Positions 15,464 through 24,305 of a stretch of 32,553 bases of DNA are shown here, one piece after another. The translations under genes were made by a program, and so were the position numbers. Each line of letters opens with the position of its first letter. The first letter of the stretch is position 1. The notes under the pieces were generated by a model. It was not told where the DNA came from and ran no database searches. It saw nothing but the letters and a program-made list of their open reading frames with translations. This DNA is from an uncultured Propionibacteriaceae bacterium (GTDB lineage: Bacteria; Actinomycetota; Actinomycetes; Propionibacteriales; Propionibacteriaceae). Where the stretch lies: NCBI GenBank assembly GCA_945875065.1, contig CAMCJC010000001.1, forward strand, positions 1 through 32,553, read 5' to 3'.

Positions 15464-17403
15464 TGATCAGACGGCTGGTGTGTTGCGTGCTGCTGGTGGC
15501 GGCCGTTCTTACCGGTCGACCGTCGGCGCCGGCAGCCGCCGACCCGTCCGGAGTCACGGGCGAAGTCGCGATCACCATTGAGGCGATGAGCCCGACCGTC
15601 CTCGACCTGACTAATCCTTCGCAGGTGGTGACGATCAAAGGGTCTGCGCGCAACAACAGCGGAGCGACCCTGCACAGCGTCAACCTACATTTCTGGCGCT
15701 CGCAGACCCCGCTCGAGTCGCATTCGGAACTGACCGATGCCTTGGATTCCAAGCCCGACGATCCCCTGGGCCGCAGGCTCCCCGAACAAGGCGGCGACCC
15801 CAGCAACTATCAGTCATTCGCAACCCTTGCCCCCGGAGCATCCACACCGTTTACCGTCAGCGCCACGATCCGTGACCTCGGTCTCGGAACGGATGAGGCT
15901 GTTTACCTACTCGGGGTGCACGCTCGAGGCACAGATTCCCCCGACGGTAAGCGCGATACTCTCGGCCGAGGGCGCATCCTCGCACCGGCGAGCCGCAATA
16001 CCCTCCCGGTGGCCACCGCAGTAAAGCTCACGACCACCCCCACCCTCATCGGAGCCACCGACTTCGTCTCCGACGATCTCGACAAGGCCGTGGCAGGCGA
16101 TCTCGAAGCCATGGTCGCTTTCGCCGAGCGCTCCGAGCGAACCGTGCTGCTGGATCCGGCTTTGCTAGTCGAATTGCGGGCCCTCAGCACCGAGCACACC
16201 ACCGCCGGTGTTCCGCGAGCCGGCAGTTCAGCAGCGGTCGCGCTGCGAGAGCGGATCTCGACCCTAATCGAGAAGGGCCGAGTGCTGCGCCTCCCCTACG
16301 GCGACCCGGATCTGGCCCGCCTATATGCTGCGGGCAACCTTAATGACTTCGAGACAGGCCTCAGCTGGACATCGACAGCACTCGCGACGGCGAACCTTCC
16401 CGAGGTAGCCCAACTACCCCTGGTGGCCGATCTGGGAAGGTACGCAAACGAGGATCTCACCTTGCTGCTGGCACGCGCCGGGTGCGTCCGCATCTTCGGC
16501 GACAACTACCAAGCCAGCGGCTCCGAAGCGACCACAGACGGCCGACACACCACTGTCCACGCCGTCGATCGACTGGACGCGCCCGGCATGGGTCCGGGCG
16601 ATGCTAGCACCGCAGTCCAACTGCTGCAGCGTCGTCTAGCCGAAGAGGTACTCAAGAACGGTACGCGCGTTCACATCGTGCGCACCGCCGCCGACCTGCC
16701 GCGCGCGGAACTCGTTCCTGGCGTTGAGCGAGCGGTCCCGCTGCCCAACCGAGAGGTCCCCGTCCGCTACGACATCACGCCCCAGCAAGCCCCCAAGTGG
16801 TCCGGGCTTGCGAACCGCGCCAAGAGTCTGTTCAGCGACTCGCAGCTCCTAGAGGAACTAACCGGCACCGACCGTTCCGCAGTGAATGCCACCGCGGCCT
16901 CACAGGCCTACAGCACCCAGTTCACGAGCGAGGACCAGGCGCTGGCGTTCCTCGGCGCCCTCCCCGACGAGCAGGCCACCGCCCGCGAGGTGCGCCTCAG
17001 TTCGGCGTCGCAGATCGTGCTGGGTTCGGACCGCAATGTGTTCCCGATGACGGTCACCAACCCACTTAAGGTGCCGGTGCGCCTTCGGGTGGAGTTTGAC
17101 AGCAACTCGCCCAACCGAGTCGACATTCCGACGTCGGAGATCGTCACGGTGGGTCCGGGCGAGCAACACACGGTTAGCGTCACGCCGATCGCGAAGGCGA
17201 ACGGCGTGGTAACGATTCAGGCCCAGCTGGCAACGGTTGAAGGCACGCGATTCGGACCGGTCGTCCCTGTGGAGGTCAGCGCCACGGGTTTTGGGCGAGT
17301 CGGCTGGATCATCATCATAGTGTCCGGTGCAGTAGTGCTAGGTGGCACTTTCCTGAGGATCAGGGCTGTGCAGAGGGAACGGTCCAGGGAGGGTCGTGAG
17401 TAG
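15463..17403 (+). CDS. DUF6049-family exported protein upstream of murJ
   Basis: This 646-residue protein has a signal peptide (IRRLVCCVLLVAAVLTG, cleaved near APAAADP), a large extracytoplasmic region and one C-terminal membrane helix (WIIIIVSGAVVLGGTFL) followed by a basic tail. An Ig-like region of the kind VTIKGSARNNSGATLHSVNLHFW lies near the N-terminus, and another, FPMTVTNPLKVPVRLRVEF, near the C-terminus. Genes of this type sit directly before murJ across actinobacteria (Rv3909 in Mycobacterium). Function is not established; a cell-wall role is inferred from the neighbour. The start is GTG 15463, where a signal peptide begins and a promoter -10 lies 6 bases upstream; the frame opens earlier at 15418. 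Its end overlaps murJ by 8 bases. Confidence 0.8.
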   Translation: MIRRLVCCVLLVAAVLTGRPSAPAAADPSGVTGEVAITIEAMSPTVLDLTNPSQVVTIKGSARNNSGATLHSVNLHFWRSQTPLESHSELTDALDSKPDDPLGRRLPEQGGDPSNYQSFATLAPGASTPFTVSATIRDLGLGTDEAVYLLGVHARGTDSPDGKRDTLGRGRILAPASRNTLPVATAVKLTTTPTLIGATDFVSDDLDKAVAGDLEAMVAFAERSERTVLLDPALLVELRALSTEHTTAGVPRAGSSAAVALRERISTLIEKGRVLRLPYGDPDLARLYAAGNLNDFETGLSWTSTALATANLPEVAQLPLVADLGRYANEDLTLLLARAGCVRIFGDNYQASGSEATTDGRHTTVHAVDRLDAPGMGPGDASTAVQLLQRRLAEEVLKNGTRVHIVRTAADLPRAELVPGVERAVPLPNREVPVRYDITPQQAPKWSGLANRAKSLFSDSQLLEELTGTDRSAVNATAASQAYSTQFTSEDQALAFLGALPDEQATAREVRLSSASQIVLGSDRNVFPMTVTNPLKVPVRLRVEFDSNSPNRVDIPTSEIVTVGPGEQHTVSVTPIAKANGVVTIQAQLATVEGTRFGPVVPVEVSATGFGRVGWIIIIVSGAVVLGGTFLRIRAVQRERSREGRE

Positions 17404-20400
17404 TACCAAGGCTGGTGTATCCAGCACGCGCAAATTGCTGTCGGCGAGTGTGCTGATGGCATCAGGAACGCTCATCTCGCGCTTCCTCGGCTTCATCCGG
17501 ACGTTCCTCGTCGCGTTCATCCTCGGCAACGGCACCCGCCAAGCCGACATCCTCAGCCTGGCCAACACCATCCCCACCGCCCTCTACACTCTGTTTGCCG
17601 GCGGCGCCCTCAACACCGTCTTGGTGCCACAGATTGTACGTGCGATCCGCCATGACGACGACGGCGGCGAAGCTTACACCAACCGCATCATCACCGCGTT
17701 CATGTTCGTGATCGGCGTCGTCACCGTCATCATGGTGCTGTTCACGCCCCTGATCACGTGGCTGTACGTCGCCGACGAGTGGCGTGCCCCAGACCTAACG
17801 TCACAGTACGGGTCCATGGTGCTGATGACGTACCTGACGATGCCGCAAATCTTCTTCTACGGTGTCTTCTACCTCTTCGGCCAAGTCCTTAACGCCCGGG
17901 ACAAGTTCGGGCCGATGATGTGGGCTCCGATCGCCAACAACATCGTCTCCATCGCCGTGATGGCGATGTACCTGGTGGTCTGGGGTACCTCCGGAAACCA
18001 CGCCGCCGCGTTCACCCTCCAGCAGAATCTACTGCTCGGCGCCGGCGCGACTCTCGGCATCGTAGTCCAAGCCCTGGTGTTGATGCCTTATCTGCGAAAG
18101 GTCGGGTTCAAATATCGGCCCCGCTTCGACTGGCGCGGCGTTGGCTTGGGCCACACCCTCCACCTGACCAAATGGACCCTCGGGTTCGTGGCAGTGAACC
18201 AGGTCGTGCTGATGGTTGTGCAGCGCCTGGCAACCTCCGCGACGGCCGAGGGCTCGGGTGGCGGCGTCACCGTCTATAACAACGCCCACCTAATGTGGAT
18301 CCTCCCCCATTCGCTGGTGACAGTCTCCCTGGTCACGGCGATGCTGCCCAGCGCCTCGCGCTTCGCCGCCGCAGGTGATCTTGATGGCGTCGCCCAGGAG
18401 GCGCGCAAGACCCTGCGGCTGTCGCTGATCGCGCTGGTCCCAGCAACCGTGGCGTTCCTGGCCCTGGCGGGCCCCATGTCGGTGCTGCTGTTCGGCCACG
18501 GTCAGGGAAGCCGCGACGCCGTGCTGGTCGCCTGGGCACTGATGGCGTTTGCTACTGGCTTGATCCCTTACACGATGCAGGCCGTTTACCTGCGAACCTT
18601 CTACGCGCTTGAAGACACCCGCACCCCGTTCTTCCTCCAGTGCGCAATCGCTGCTACAAACGCGATCGTCGCGGTGATCCTCGTTTCTCTGATCAACTCC
18701 CCGAGCTGGACCGCGGCCCTGCTGGCGCTCGCCAACGCCGCCGCCTATCTCCTCGGAGTGCAGCTCACCTGGCGCTTCTTGCGCCGCAAAGTGCCAGCGC
18801 TGGAGGGTATGGAAACCGTCCTCCACATCATGCGTCTGCTGATCGCCGCCAGCGTCGGCGGCGTCCCCGCATGGTTCGCCGCCGACTTCATCATGCGGGC
18901 GATCCCCAACGGACTCATAGGTCCGATGGTCGCACTCCTCGTCGGCGGCGGTTTGCTCCTAGTCGGCTACGTGCTTGTAGGCAAACTGCTCAAGGTCCGC
19001 GAACTGCGGAACATGACGGATCTCCTCAAATCACGCCTGGGACGCCGCCCCGCCGGAAAGCCGAAACCCGAAAAGGATGAGGGTTCGATCCCGAACGAGC
19101 CACCGGTGCCGACGATCTCGACCGAGGCTGCCACCGCAGCAGCCATGGTCGATGACCTCATGCCTACCGCGATCCACTCGATCATCGTCGACAGCGACTT
19201 CAACGGTTGGGACGCCGCCCGGCTGCCCGATCACCATCGTCGCCGTAAGCCCACGCCGGCGATGCCGCCGATGATGCACACGGAGTTCGAAGACTCCGTC
19301 TCTACGGCTATTCGTCCCGCGGCCGCGATCCAAGACGACGAGGACACCGACGACCGTAGCGAGATGCCCGTCCCCGACGAGAACTCGCTGCTGCCGCAGC
19401 CGCTCCCAGAGCCGTCCCCTGCGCCCGTCTGGGAGCCTAAGCTGGTACAGGCAGGTGACCTGCTCTCCACGCGCTTCAGGATCGAGGAGATCATGGCGAT
19501 CCGGGAGGGCGTCGAGACCTGGCGTGCTCACGACATGGTGCTCTCTCGCGATGTCGTCGCACACGTCTTGCCGGCCGATGGCCCTCGTAACGAAGAGTTG
19601 CTGGCCTCTGCCCGCAAGGGCGCGACGGCGACTGACGCTCGCTTCCTGCGAGTCTTGGACGCCGTCAACTTGGAAGGGGATCGCCGCGGCATCGGCGGCT
19701 ACGTCGTATGCGAGTATGCTGCTGGCCGTTCCCTGACCGAGTTGATGAGGTTCGGCACCTTCACCACGCTGGAAGCGTCCTGGGTCGTCTATGAACTAGC
19801 CGACGCCCTGATCGCCCCCCATGGCCAAGGCCTGTTCCACGAGCATCTCAATCCCGACAACGTTGTGATCACGACCCTTGGTGCCGTGAAGATCGTCGGC
19901 TTCGGCATTGAGGCGGGGCTCGCGCCCAGCGACGAGGCACGCTGGCTGGACCGCGAAGCCGCCGACGTCAAGGGGCTCGCATCGCTGCTGTACGCGATGC
20001 TCGTAAGCCACTGGCCCGGCTCGTCCGGCTGGGGCCTTCCTGCGGCACCAGTAATTGCGGGCGAAACCGCTCCGGCGCACACGGTCGCCGGTGGAGTCTC
20101 CCCGGTTTTGGACCGGATCTGCTCGGCAGCCCTCACCCAGCGTGGTGCCGTGAGCGACCCCCGAATCACGACGGCGTCACAGCTGGCAGACCGCCTAGCC
20201 GAGGTGCTGGGCGGCAGCGATGCCTCGTCGAACCTAGAGACCCGAGTGCGGCTGGCAGTCGAGAATCCGCATCAGCGCCGGCACCGCCCGCCGCGTCCCG
20301 TTTCACAACCGGTGGACGACGGCCCGCCGACGGTGGTACAGACGGCCGTCAAGGCCAAGCCCGCCGCCCAAGCCGTGACAGCCGCCGCCAAGCAGCACCC

Positions 20401-21064
20401 CACGCCCGCTGAGAAGCCGCCTAGCTCGCGGTCCGGACGCGGAGTGCTCTGGTTTGTCCTGGTGCTGGCCCTAGCGGTAATGGTCGTCTGCTTGGTGGTG
20501 GTTGCGCTGCAAGGCACCAGGCAGGCGACCACGCCGCCCCCCAGCGCGTCGCAGACCTCCGAGGCGACGCCCACCCCCAGCGGGGACGTGCGCGCCGTGG
20601 AGAACGTGACTGCCACGTCGTTCGACCCGGTCGCCGACAACGGCTCCGGCGATGAAAATCCCGACCAGGCCGCGCAGGCCGTCGACGGCGATCCGGCGAC
20701 TGGCTGGTCGACCCAGCGGTACCACAACTACCCGGACATGGGTCGGGAGAAGCCGGGAGTCGGTCTCGTCCTCGACTTGGGCGAGGCTGTACCGCTCGAC
20801 TCGGTTGACGTGAAGTTCACCGCCGCCGGTGAGAACGTCGAGTTGCGGGTTCCGAAGAATAAGTCCGTAGCCTCGGCCCCCATGGATCGTCAGGATCAGT
20901 GGGAGGTCGTAACGACGGCCGCTGAGACAGGCACCGACGTGGTGCTAAAACCGAAAAACCCCGTCACGACCCGGTTCGTGCTCGTGTACGTCACACGGCT
21001 GCCACAGATCTCCGAGGCTCGTTTCCAGGCGACCATCAACGAGGTGGTGGTGCATCGCACCTGA
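17396..21064 (+). CDS. murJ: MurJ lipid II flippase fused to a pseudokinase and a C-terminal extracellular domain
   Basis: This 1222-residue protein matches the actinobacterial MviN/MurJ layout of Rv3910. Residues about 10-540 are the multi-helix MOP-family flippase that moves lipid II across the membrane. An acidic, Pro-rich linker follows. Residues about 694-940 resemble a protein kinase but lack catalytic residues: HRD is HEHLNPDN (815-822), DFG is GFG (845-847), and no VAxK lysine is seen. A further membrane helix lies at about 1010-1040 and an extracellular beta-rich F5/8-type-C-like domain at about 1075-1222 (DGDPATGWSTQRY). In mycobacteria the phosphorylated pseudokinase binds FhaA, known from that system only. 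GTG start behind AGGGAGGG, overlapping the DUF6049 gene. The usual downstream sigM and trx genes are absent. Confidence 0.93.
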   Translation: MSSTKAGVSSTRKLLSASVLMASGTLISRFLGFIRTFLVAFILGNGTRQADILSLANTIPTALYTLFAGGALNTVLVPQIVRAIRHDDDGGEAYTNRIITAFMFVIGVVTVIMVLFTPLITWLYVADEWRAPDLTSQYGSMVLMTYLTMPQIFFYGVFYLFGQVLNARDKFGPMMWAPIANNIVSIAVMAMYLVVWGTSGNHAAAFTLQQNLLLGAGATLGIVVQALVLMPYLRKVGFKYRPRFDWRGVGLGHTLHLTKWTLGFVAVNQVVLMVVQRLATSATAEGSGGGVTVYNNAHLMWILPHSLVTVSLVTAMLPSASRFAAAGDLDGVAQEARKTLRLSLIALVPATVAFLALAGPMSVLLFGHGQGSRDAVLVAWALMAFATGLIPYTMQAVYLRTFYALEDTRTPFFLQCAIAATNAIVAVILVSLINSPSWTAALLALANAAAYLLGVQLTWRFLRRKVPALEGMETVLHIMRLLIAASVGGVPAWFAADFIMRAIPNGLIGPMVALLVGGGLLLVGYVLVGKLLKVRELRNMTDLLKSRLGRRPAGKPKPEKDEGSIPNEPPVPTISTEAATAAAMVDDLMPTAIHSIIVDSDFNGWDAARLPDHHRRRKPTPAMPPMMHTEFEDSVSTAIRPAAAIQDDEDTDDRSEMPVPDENSLLPQPLPEPSPAPVWEPKLVQAGDLLSTRFRIEEIMAIREGVETWRAHDMVLSRDVVAHVLPADGPRNEELLASARKGATATDARFLRVLDAVNLEGDRRGIGGYVVCEYAAGRSLTELMRFGTFTTLEASWVVYELADALIAPHGQGLFHEHLNPDNVVITTLGAVKIVGFGIEAGLAPSDEARWLDREAADVKGLASLLYAMLVSHWPGSSGWGLPAAPVIAGETAPAHTVAGGVSPVLDRICSAALTQRGAVSDPRITTASQLADRLAEVLGGSDASSNLETRVRLAVENPHQRRHRPPRPVSQPVDDGPPTVVQTAVKAKPAAQAVTAAAKQHPTPAEKPPSSRSGRGVLWFVLVLALAVMVVCLVVVALQGTRQATTPPPSASQTSEATPTPSGDVRAVENVTATSFDPVADNGSGDENPDQAAQAVDGDPATGWSTQRYHNYPDMGREKPGVGLVLDLGEAVPLDSVDVKFTAAGENVELRVPKNKSVASAPMDRQDQWEVVTTAAETGTDVVLKPKNPVTTRFVLVYVTRLPQISEARFQATINEVVVHRT

Positions 21065-21075
21065 CGTGATACCGA

Positions 21076-21081
21076 TAGCCT
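21076..21081 (+). promoter_or_regulatory. -10-like hexamer TAGCCT before ppsR
   Basis: TAGCCT fits TAnnnT and ends 6 bases before the ppsR ATG, with no ribosome-binding site in between. This is the same spacing as at the DUF6049 gene. No clear -35 was found. Confidence 0.4.
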
Positions 21082-21087
21082 TCAGGC

Positions 21088-21969
21088 ATGACTGACGGCC
21101 AGTTGGAGATCCACGTCCTAGCCGACTCGACAGGAGAAACAGCGGTGCGCCTGGCGCGGGCCGCCCGAGCCCAGTTCCCTGGGGCGCAGTTCGAGATCAT
21201 CCGGCACCCCCGGCTCGGCCGCACCGACGCCATGGTGAGAGCCCTGAACACGCTGAAGGAGCGTGCCGAGCAGTGCCGGATCGCCGTGTTTTTCACCCTG
21301 GTCAACGCCGAGTTGCGGAGCCTGGTCGTCAACGCCTGCCGCGACCTGGGACTGCCATACACGGATCTGATGGGCGATGCCCTTGACGCGCTGGAGAAGA
21401 TTTCGGGGCACACGGCCGACGAGGTGCCAATGCGTCCGGTCGGTGTCGAGGCGGACTACTTCGTGCGCATCTCGGCGATGGAGTTCGCGATCCGCAATGA
21501 CGATGGCGCGATGCCGACCGCTCTTCGAGAATGCGATATCTGCCTGATCGGTGCCTCCCGGTCCGGGAAGACTCCCCTATCGATCTATCTCGGATACCTG
21601 GGCTATAAGACCGTGAACGTGCCACTCGTGCCAGGCATCCAGCCACCTGAGGAGCTGTTCGGGCTGGACCGGTGGCGCATCGTCGGTCTGACGATCGACG
21701 CCGAGCGGCTCCTGCAGATTCGCTCCCGTCGCGTGCAGGGGATGGGTGGCTTTGGCACGCGCGACGGCTACGCGGACCTAGTCAAGATCTACGACGAACT
21801 CGACGAGGTCGGTGCGATCCAGCGACGCCTCGGAGCCCCCATCGTCGACACCACCGGGCTGGCGTTGGAGGAGGCGGCCGCCCGCATCATCGACTTGGTT
21901 GATGAACGGGCGAAGAAGGTAGGTGCGCGGCTGCGCCGCCCGGCGGGTCATCTCAGGATCACGCCCTAA
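21088..21969 (+). CDS. ppsR: PpsR/PDRP-type bifunctional kinase-phosphorylase (DUF299)
   Basis: This 293-residue cytoplasmic enzyme regulates pyruvate, phosphate dikinase or PEP synthase by ADP-dependent phosphorylation and Pi-dependent dephosphorylation of a threonine. Family marks are clear: the N-terminal VLADSTGETA, the P-loop GASRSGKT (155-162), and the following TPLSIYLGYLGYKTVNVPLVPG block. Length is normal for the family (about 270-290). Which of the two targets applies cannot be told here, as neither gene is in the window. By controlling PEP supply it could connect to the PTS relay at the other end of the window; that is an inference. It overlaps the convergent CDF gene by 11 bases. 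Confidence 0.93.
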   Translation: MTDGQLEIHVLADSTGETAVRLARAARAQFPGAQFEIIRHPRLGRTDAMVRALNTLKERAEQCRIAVFFTLVNAELRSLVVNACRDLGLPYTDLMGDALDALEKISGHTADEVPMRPVGVEADYFVRISAMEFAIRNDDGAMPTALRECDICLIGASRSGKTPLSIYLGYLGYKTVNVPLVPGIQPPEELFGLDRWRIVGLTIDAERLLQIRSRRVQGMGGFGTRDGYADLVKIYDELDEVGAIQRRLGAPIVDTTGLALEEAAARIIDLVDERAKKVGARLRRPAGHLRITP

Positions 21970-22870
21970 AGGTGATGTCCTCGTAGCTGCGAGGGTCTTC
22001 GATGGGCTCCAGGTGCCCGACGACAGTCATCCTGGGGTATTCGGCGACGATCTCGTCGACGATGTCCTCCAGCACGTCGTGGCCACGCTTGACAGTCCAC
22101 TCCCCTGGCACGAGCAGGTGAACGTCCATGAATTGGTGGGTGCCGGATTCGCGGGTACGCATGTTGTGGAAGTCGATGCCAAGGTGGGCGTGGGAGCTGA
22201 GGATCTCGTGAATCCGGGCGTTGTCCTCCTGCGGCAGGGACACATCCATTAGGCCGTCGGTGGATTCCTTCAGCAGGGTATAACCGGCGACCAGGATGTT
22301 GATGCCTACCGCGATTGCGACGACCGGGTCAAGCCAATCCCAGCCGGTGATCCCGACCAGACCGATGCCGACGATGACGCCAACCGAGGTGTACACATCG
22401 GTCATCAGGTGCTTACCGTCGGCCCGCAACGTGATGGAGTTGTGGCGCTTACCAGCGCGGATCAGCTGCGTCGCGACGACGCCATTCAGGACTGACGCGA
22501 CTACGGAGATTGCGAGGCCGATCCCCACCTGTTCCAGGGGCTGCGGGTGCAAGAGCCGCTGAATACCAAAAAAGATGATCGACGAGGCTGCGATGAAGAT
22601 CATCAGCCCCTCGACGCCCGCTGACAAGTACTCGGCCTTGGTGTGTCCGACATTGTGGTTCTTGTCGGCCGGAAGCGCCGCTACCTTCAAGGCGATCAGC
22701 GCGACGATCGCCGCCACGAGGTTGACGATCGACTCCGCGGCGTCAGCTAGCAGTCCCACCGAACCGGTTACGAGCCACGCCCCCGCTTTCAGTGCGATGG
22801 TGGCGACGGCGGTCGCTACGGCGAGCCAACCGTAGCGGCTAAGGTCAGGTGCGCTCGGGGCTGTGGTCAC
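21959..22870 (-). CDS. Cation diffusion facilitator (CDF) metal transporter
   Basis: This 303-residue membrane protein exports a divalent metal such as Zn, Fe or Mn, probably by proton antiport. It has six hydrophobic helices and a C-terminal cytoplasmic metal-binding domain (SHAHLGIDFHNMRTRESGTHQFMDVHLLVPG). The helix-5 metal motif HxxxD is intact (His154, Asp158), but the helix-2 partner is ExxxN (Glu46, Asn50, in LADAAESIVN) rather than [HD]xxxD, a variant I recall from one CDF branch. The metal cannot be assigned. The GTG at 22870 fits a GAGG site 8 bases upstream; a TTG at 22906 would extend it by 12 residues. It lies 41 bases after the GroEL-like gene and is probably co-transcribed. Confidence 0.88.
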   Translation of the reverse strand: MTTAPSAPDLSRYGWLAVATAVATIALKAGAWLVTGSVGLLADAAESIVNLVAAIVALIALKVAALPADKNHNVGHTKAEYLSAGVEGLMIFIAASSIIFFGIQRLLHPQPLEQVGIGLAISVVASVLNGVVATQLIRAGKRHNSITLRADGKHLMTDVYTSVGVIVGIGLVGITGWDWLDPVVAIAVGINILVAGYTLLKESTDGLMDVSLPQEDNARIHEILSSHAHLGIDFHNMRTRESGTHQFMDVHLLVPGEWTVKRGHDVLEDIVDEIVAEYPRMTVVGHLEPIEDPRSYEDITFRA

Positions 22871-22911
22871 CGCCCTATCCTCGCCTCCCGCCGCATCCGC
22901 ACGCAATCGGG

Positions 22912-23505
22912 TCAGCCTTCGCGCGGGGCGATGCGGGTGGTGCGCGCGTCGCTGGCCCAGTGCTTGGTATATCCGAGGTTCTCCGCAGGCAGGTAGCCGG
23001 CCCGAATATCAGCGACGGAGACGGGCACGGCTCCGGTGAGTTCCGCGACCTCGCCCATCTTGTCGGTGGTGACGGCGATCACTGGCAAGTGCAGCGCCTT
23101 GTAGTTGGCGACAAGGGTGTCGAGGACGCTTGGCGTAAAGTCCTTGGCGGCGATCACGAGCGGCTTGTGGCGGGAGATTGGGATCATCAGTTCCCGCATA
23201 GTGGCACCGATGCCGTCTAGGAGAAGAACGTTCGCATCACACAGTTCGGCTTGGCCCCACGAGTTGGCAAACCCAGGATGGGCATACCCAAACGGCAGCA
23301 CCTCGTCTGTGGGTTTCGGCTCTGCCCAGGCCCCCTTGGGAGCAGGCATTTCGGCAACGGCGGAGGCGGTGACATACCGCGTCACCTTCGACCGCTCCGG
23401 CGGCCCCTCGGCGCGGCGGCGACGACGCACGTCGAGCCACACCGCAACGACGAGCAAAGGAATGCCGACCCCCAGCGCGGCGAGCAAACCAATCCAGTTC
23501 TCCAC
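22912..23505 (-). CDS. Membrane-anchored protein resembling the GroEL apical domain
   Basis: This 197-residue protein has one N-terminal membrane helix (about 4-25), a basic stop-transfer (RRRRR, 27-31), a linker, and a domain at about 86-193 that aligns by eye with the apical domain of GroEL. Matching blocks in order are AELCDANVLLLDGIGATMRE (GroEL [20 protein letters not shown]), HKPLVIAAKDFTPSVLDTLV ([20 protein letters not shown]), AELTGAVPVS (ATLTGGTVIS) and ENLGYTKHWASDARTTRI (EDLGQAKRVVINKDTTTI). The equatorial ATPase and intermediate domains are absent, so it cannot be a chaperonin. Function is unknown; a substrate- or polypeptide-binding role at the membrane is only a guess. GTG start; GGGGGA directly abuts it, so initiation is unusual. 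It precedes the CDF gene in one apparent operon. Confidence 0.75.
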   Translation of the reverse strand: MENWIGLLAALGVGIPLLVVAVWLDVRRRRRAEGPPERSKVTRYVTASAVAEMPAPKGAWAEPKPTDEVLPFGYAHPGFANSWGQAELCDANVLLLDGIGATMRELMIPISRHKPLVIAAKDFTPSVLDTLVANYKALHLPVIAVTTDKMGEVAELTGAVPVSVADIRAGYLPAENLGYTKHWASDARTTRIAPREG

Positions 23506-23605
23506 TCCCCCAGAGTGCCACGACTAGGACCCGCTACGCGTGGCCGGGTACGCGGCCGCCCCGCCGGCAAGCAGCGGCCGAGAGGATCCGCGCCGTGAGG
23601 TCGGC

Positions 23606-23611
23606 TAGAAT
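23606..23611 (+). promoter_or_regulatory. -10 hexamer TAGAAT of tRNA-Lys
   Basis: TAGAAT matches TATAAT at five of six positions and ends 6 bases before the mature tRNA 5' end. A clear -35 was not identified. Confidence 0.5.
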
Positions 23612-23617
23612 GCTTAA

Positions 23618-23690
23618 GCCCCTATAGCTCAGTTGGCAGAGCAGTGGACTTTTAATCCATGGGTCGCGGGTTCGAGCCCCGCTGGGGGCA
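23618..23690 (+). tRNA. tRNA-Lys (anticodon UUU)
   Basis: The 73-base sequence folds into a cloverleaf. Acceptor arms GCCCCTA and TGGGGGC pair over 7 bp, with discriminator A at 23690. The anticodon stem GTGGA / TCCAT holds the loop CTTTTAA, giving anticodon UUU, and the T arm GCGGG TTCGAGC CCCGC is canonical. The 3' CCA is not encoded. The TetR gene on the other strand ends inside it. Confidence 0.97.
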
Positions 23691-24264
23691 CTCGTTGCCC
23701 ACACCCGACGACACTTCTCGCGAAGTAGACCGCATCGTCCGCTCCGACTTGGTCCCGCAGCACCGCCACGCGATAGAGCAGACCTCCTATCACCGCGTCC
23801 GCTAGTTCCCGGGGTTGCGCCGGAGCACGGAAGATCCCCTCTTCCTGACCTCGCGTAATCAACGCGATGAGTCGGTCACGCAGCGGGTCGATGAGGCGCT
23901 CACGGTACATGCTTTGGAGTTCTGCGTCGCCCTGACGGTGCACATCCAGCGCGAGAGCCGCCAGCACCGTCATATCCTCGCCCCAGCCGCTGCCACCGAC
24001 CCGGATTAGCTCGGCCAATTCCTCCTCAACCGACCCGGTTACTACGGGAACTCGGTTCCCCAGGGCCCGCTCCAGCGCCGCGACGGCTAGGTGCGGGATT
24101 CCCGGCCAGCGCCGATAGATCGTCGTCTTGGCGACGCCAGAACGCCTGGCGACCTCGTCCATCCGCACCGTCGCATACCCACCGGAACGAAGCAGCGCCA
24201 CCACGGCATCAAGCACTGCGGCGTCGACGTTCGGATCCCGGGGCCGACCTGGCTTCGGCGTCAT
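23629..24264 (-). CDS. TetR-family transcriptional regulator with a 3' end inside tRNA-Lys
   Basis: This 211-residue DNA-binding repressor has a typical N-terminal helix-turn-helix (about 20-50, ATVRMDEVARRSGVAKTTIYRRWP) and a C-terminal ligand domain of the TetR_C_11-like kind (about 85-190). It is transcribed away from the MDR oxidoreductase gene and probably represses it through the shared 67-base gap. Its last 20 or so residues are antisense of tRNA-Lys (the PAGLEPATHGL-type peptide often seen as a tRNA artefact), so the original stop seems lost or replaced. The core fold looks complete, so the protein may still work. The ATG at 24264 follows GGCCTGG-poor sequence with no clear ribosome-binding site. 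Confidence 0.82.
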   Translation of the reverse strand: MTPKPGRPRDPNVDAAVLDAVVALLRSGGYATVRMDEVARRSGVAKTTIYRRWPGIPHLAVAALERALGNRVPVVTGSVEEELAELIRVGGSGWGEDMTVLAALALDVHRQGDAELQSMYRERLIDPLRDRLIALITRGQEEGIFRAPAQPRELADAVIGGLLYRVAVLRDQVGADDAVYFARSVVGCGQRVPPAGLEPATHGLKVHCSAN

Positions 24265-24290
24265 GATCTAATCTTGCCCGACCGAGTTAC

Positions 24291-24305
24291 GCTACATCTA
24301 GTAGC
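24291..24305. promoter_or_regulatory. Probable TetR operator
   Basis: GCTAC and GTAGC flank ATCTA in a 15-base inverted repeat, in the gap between the divergent TetR and oxidoreductase genes. TetR-family repressors typically bind such a site in the shared promoter region. Binding is inferred. Confidence 0.5.
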
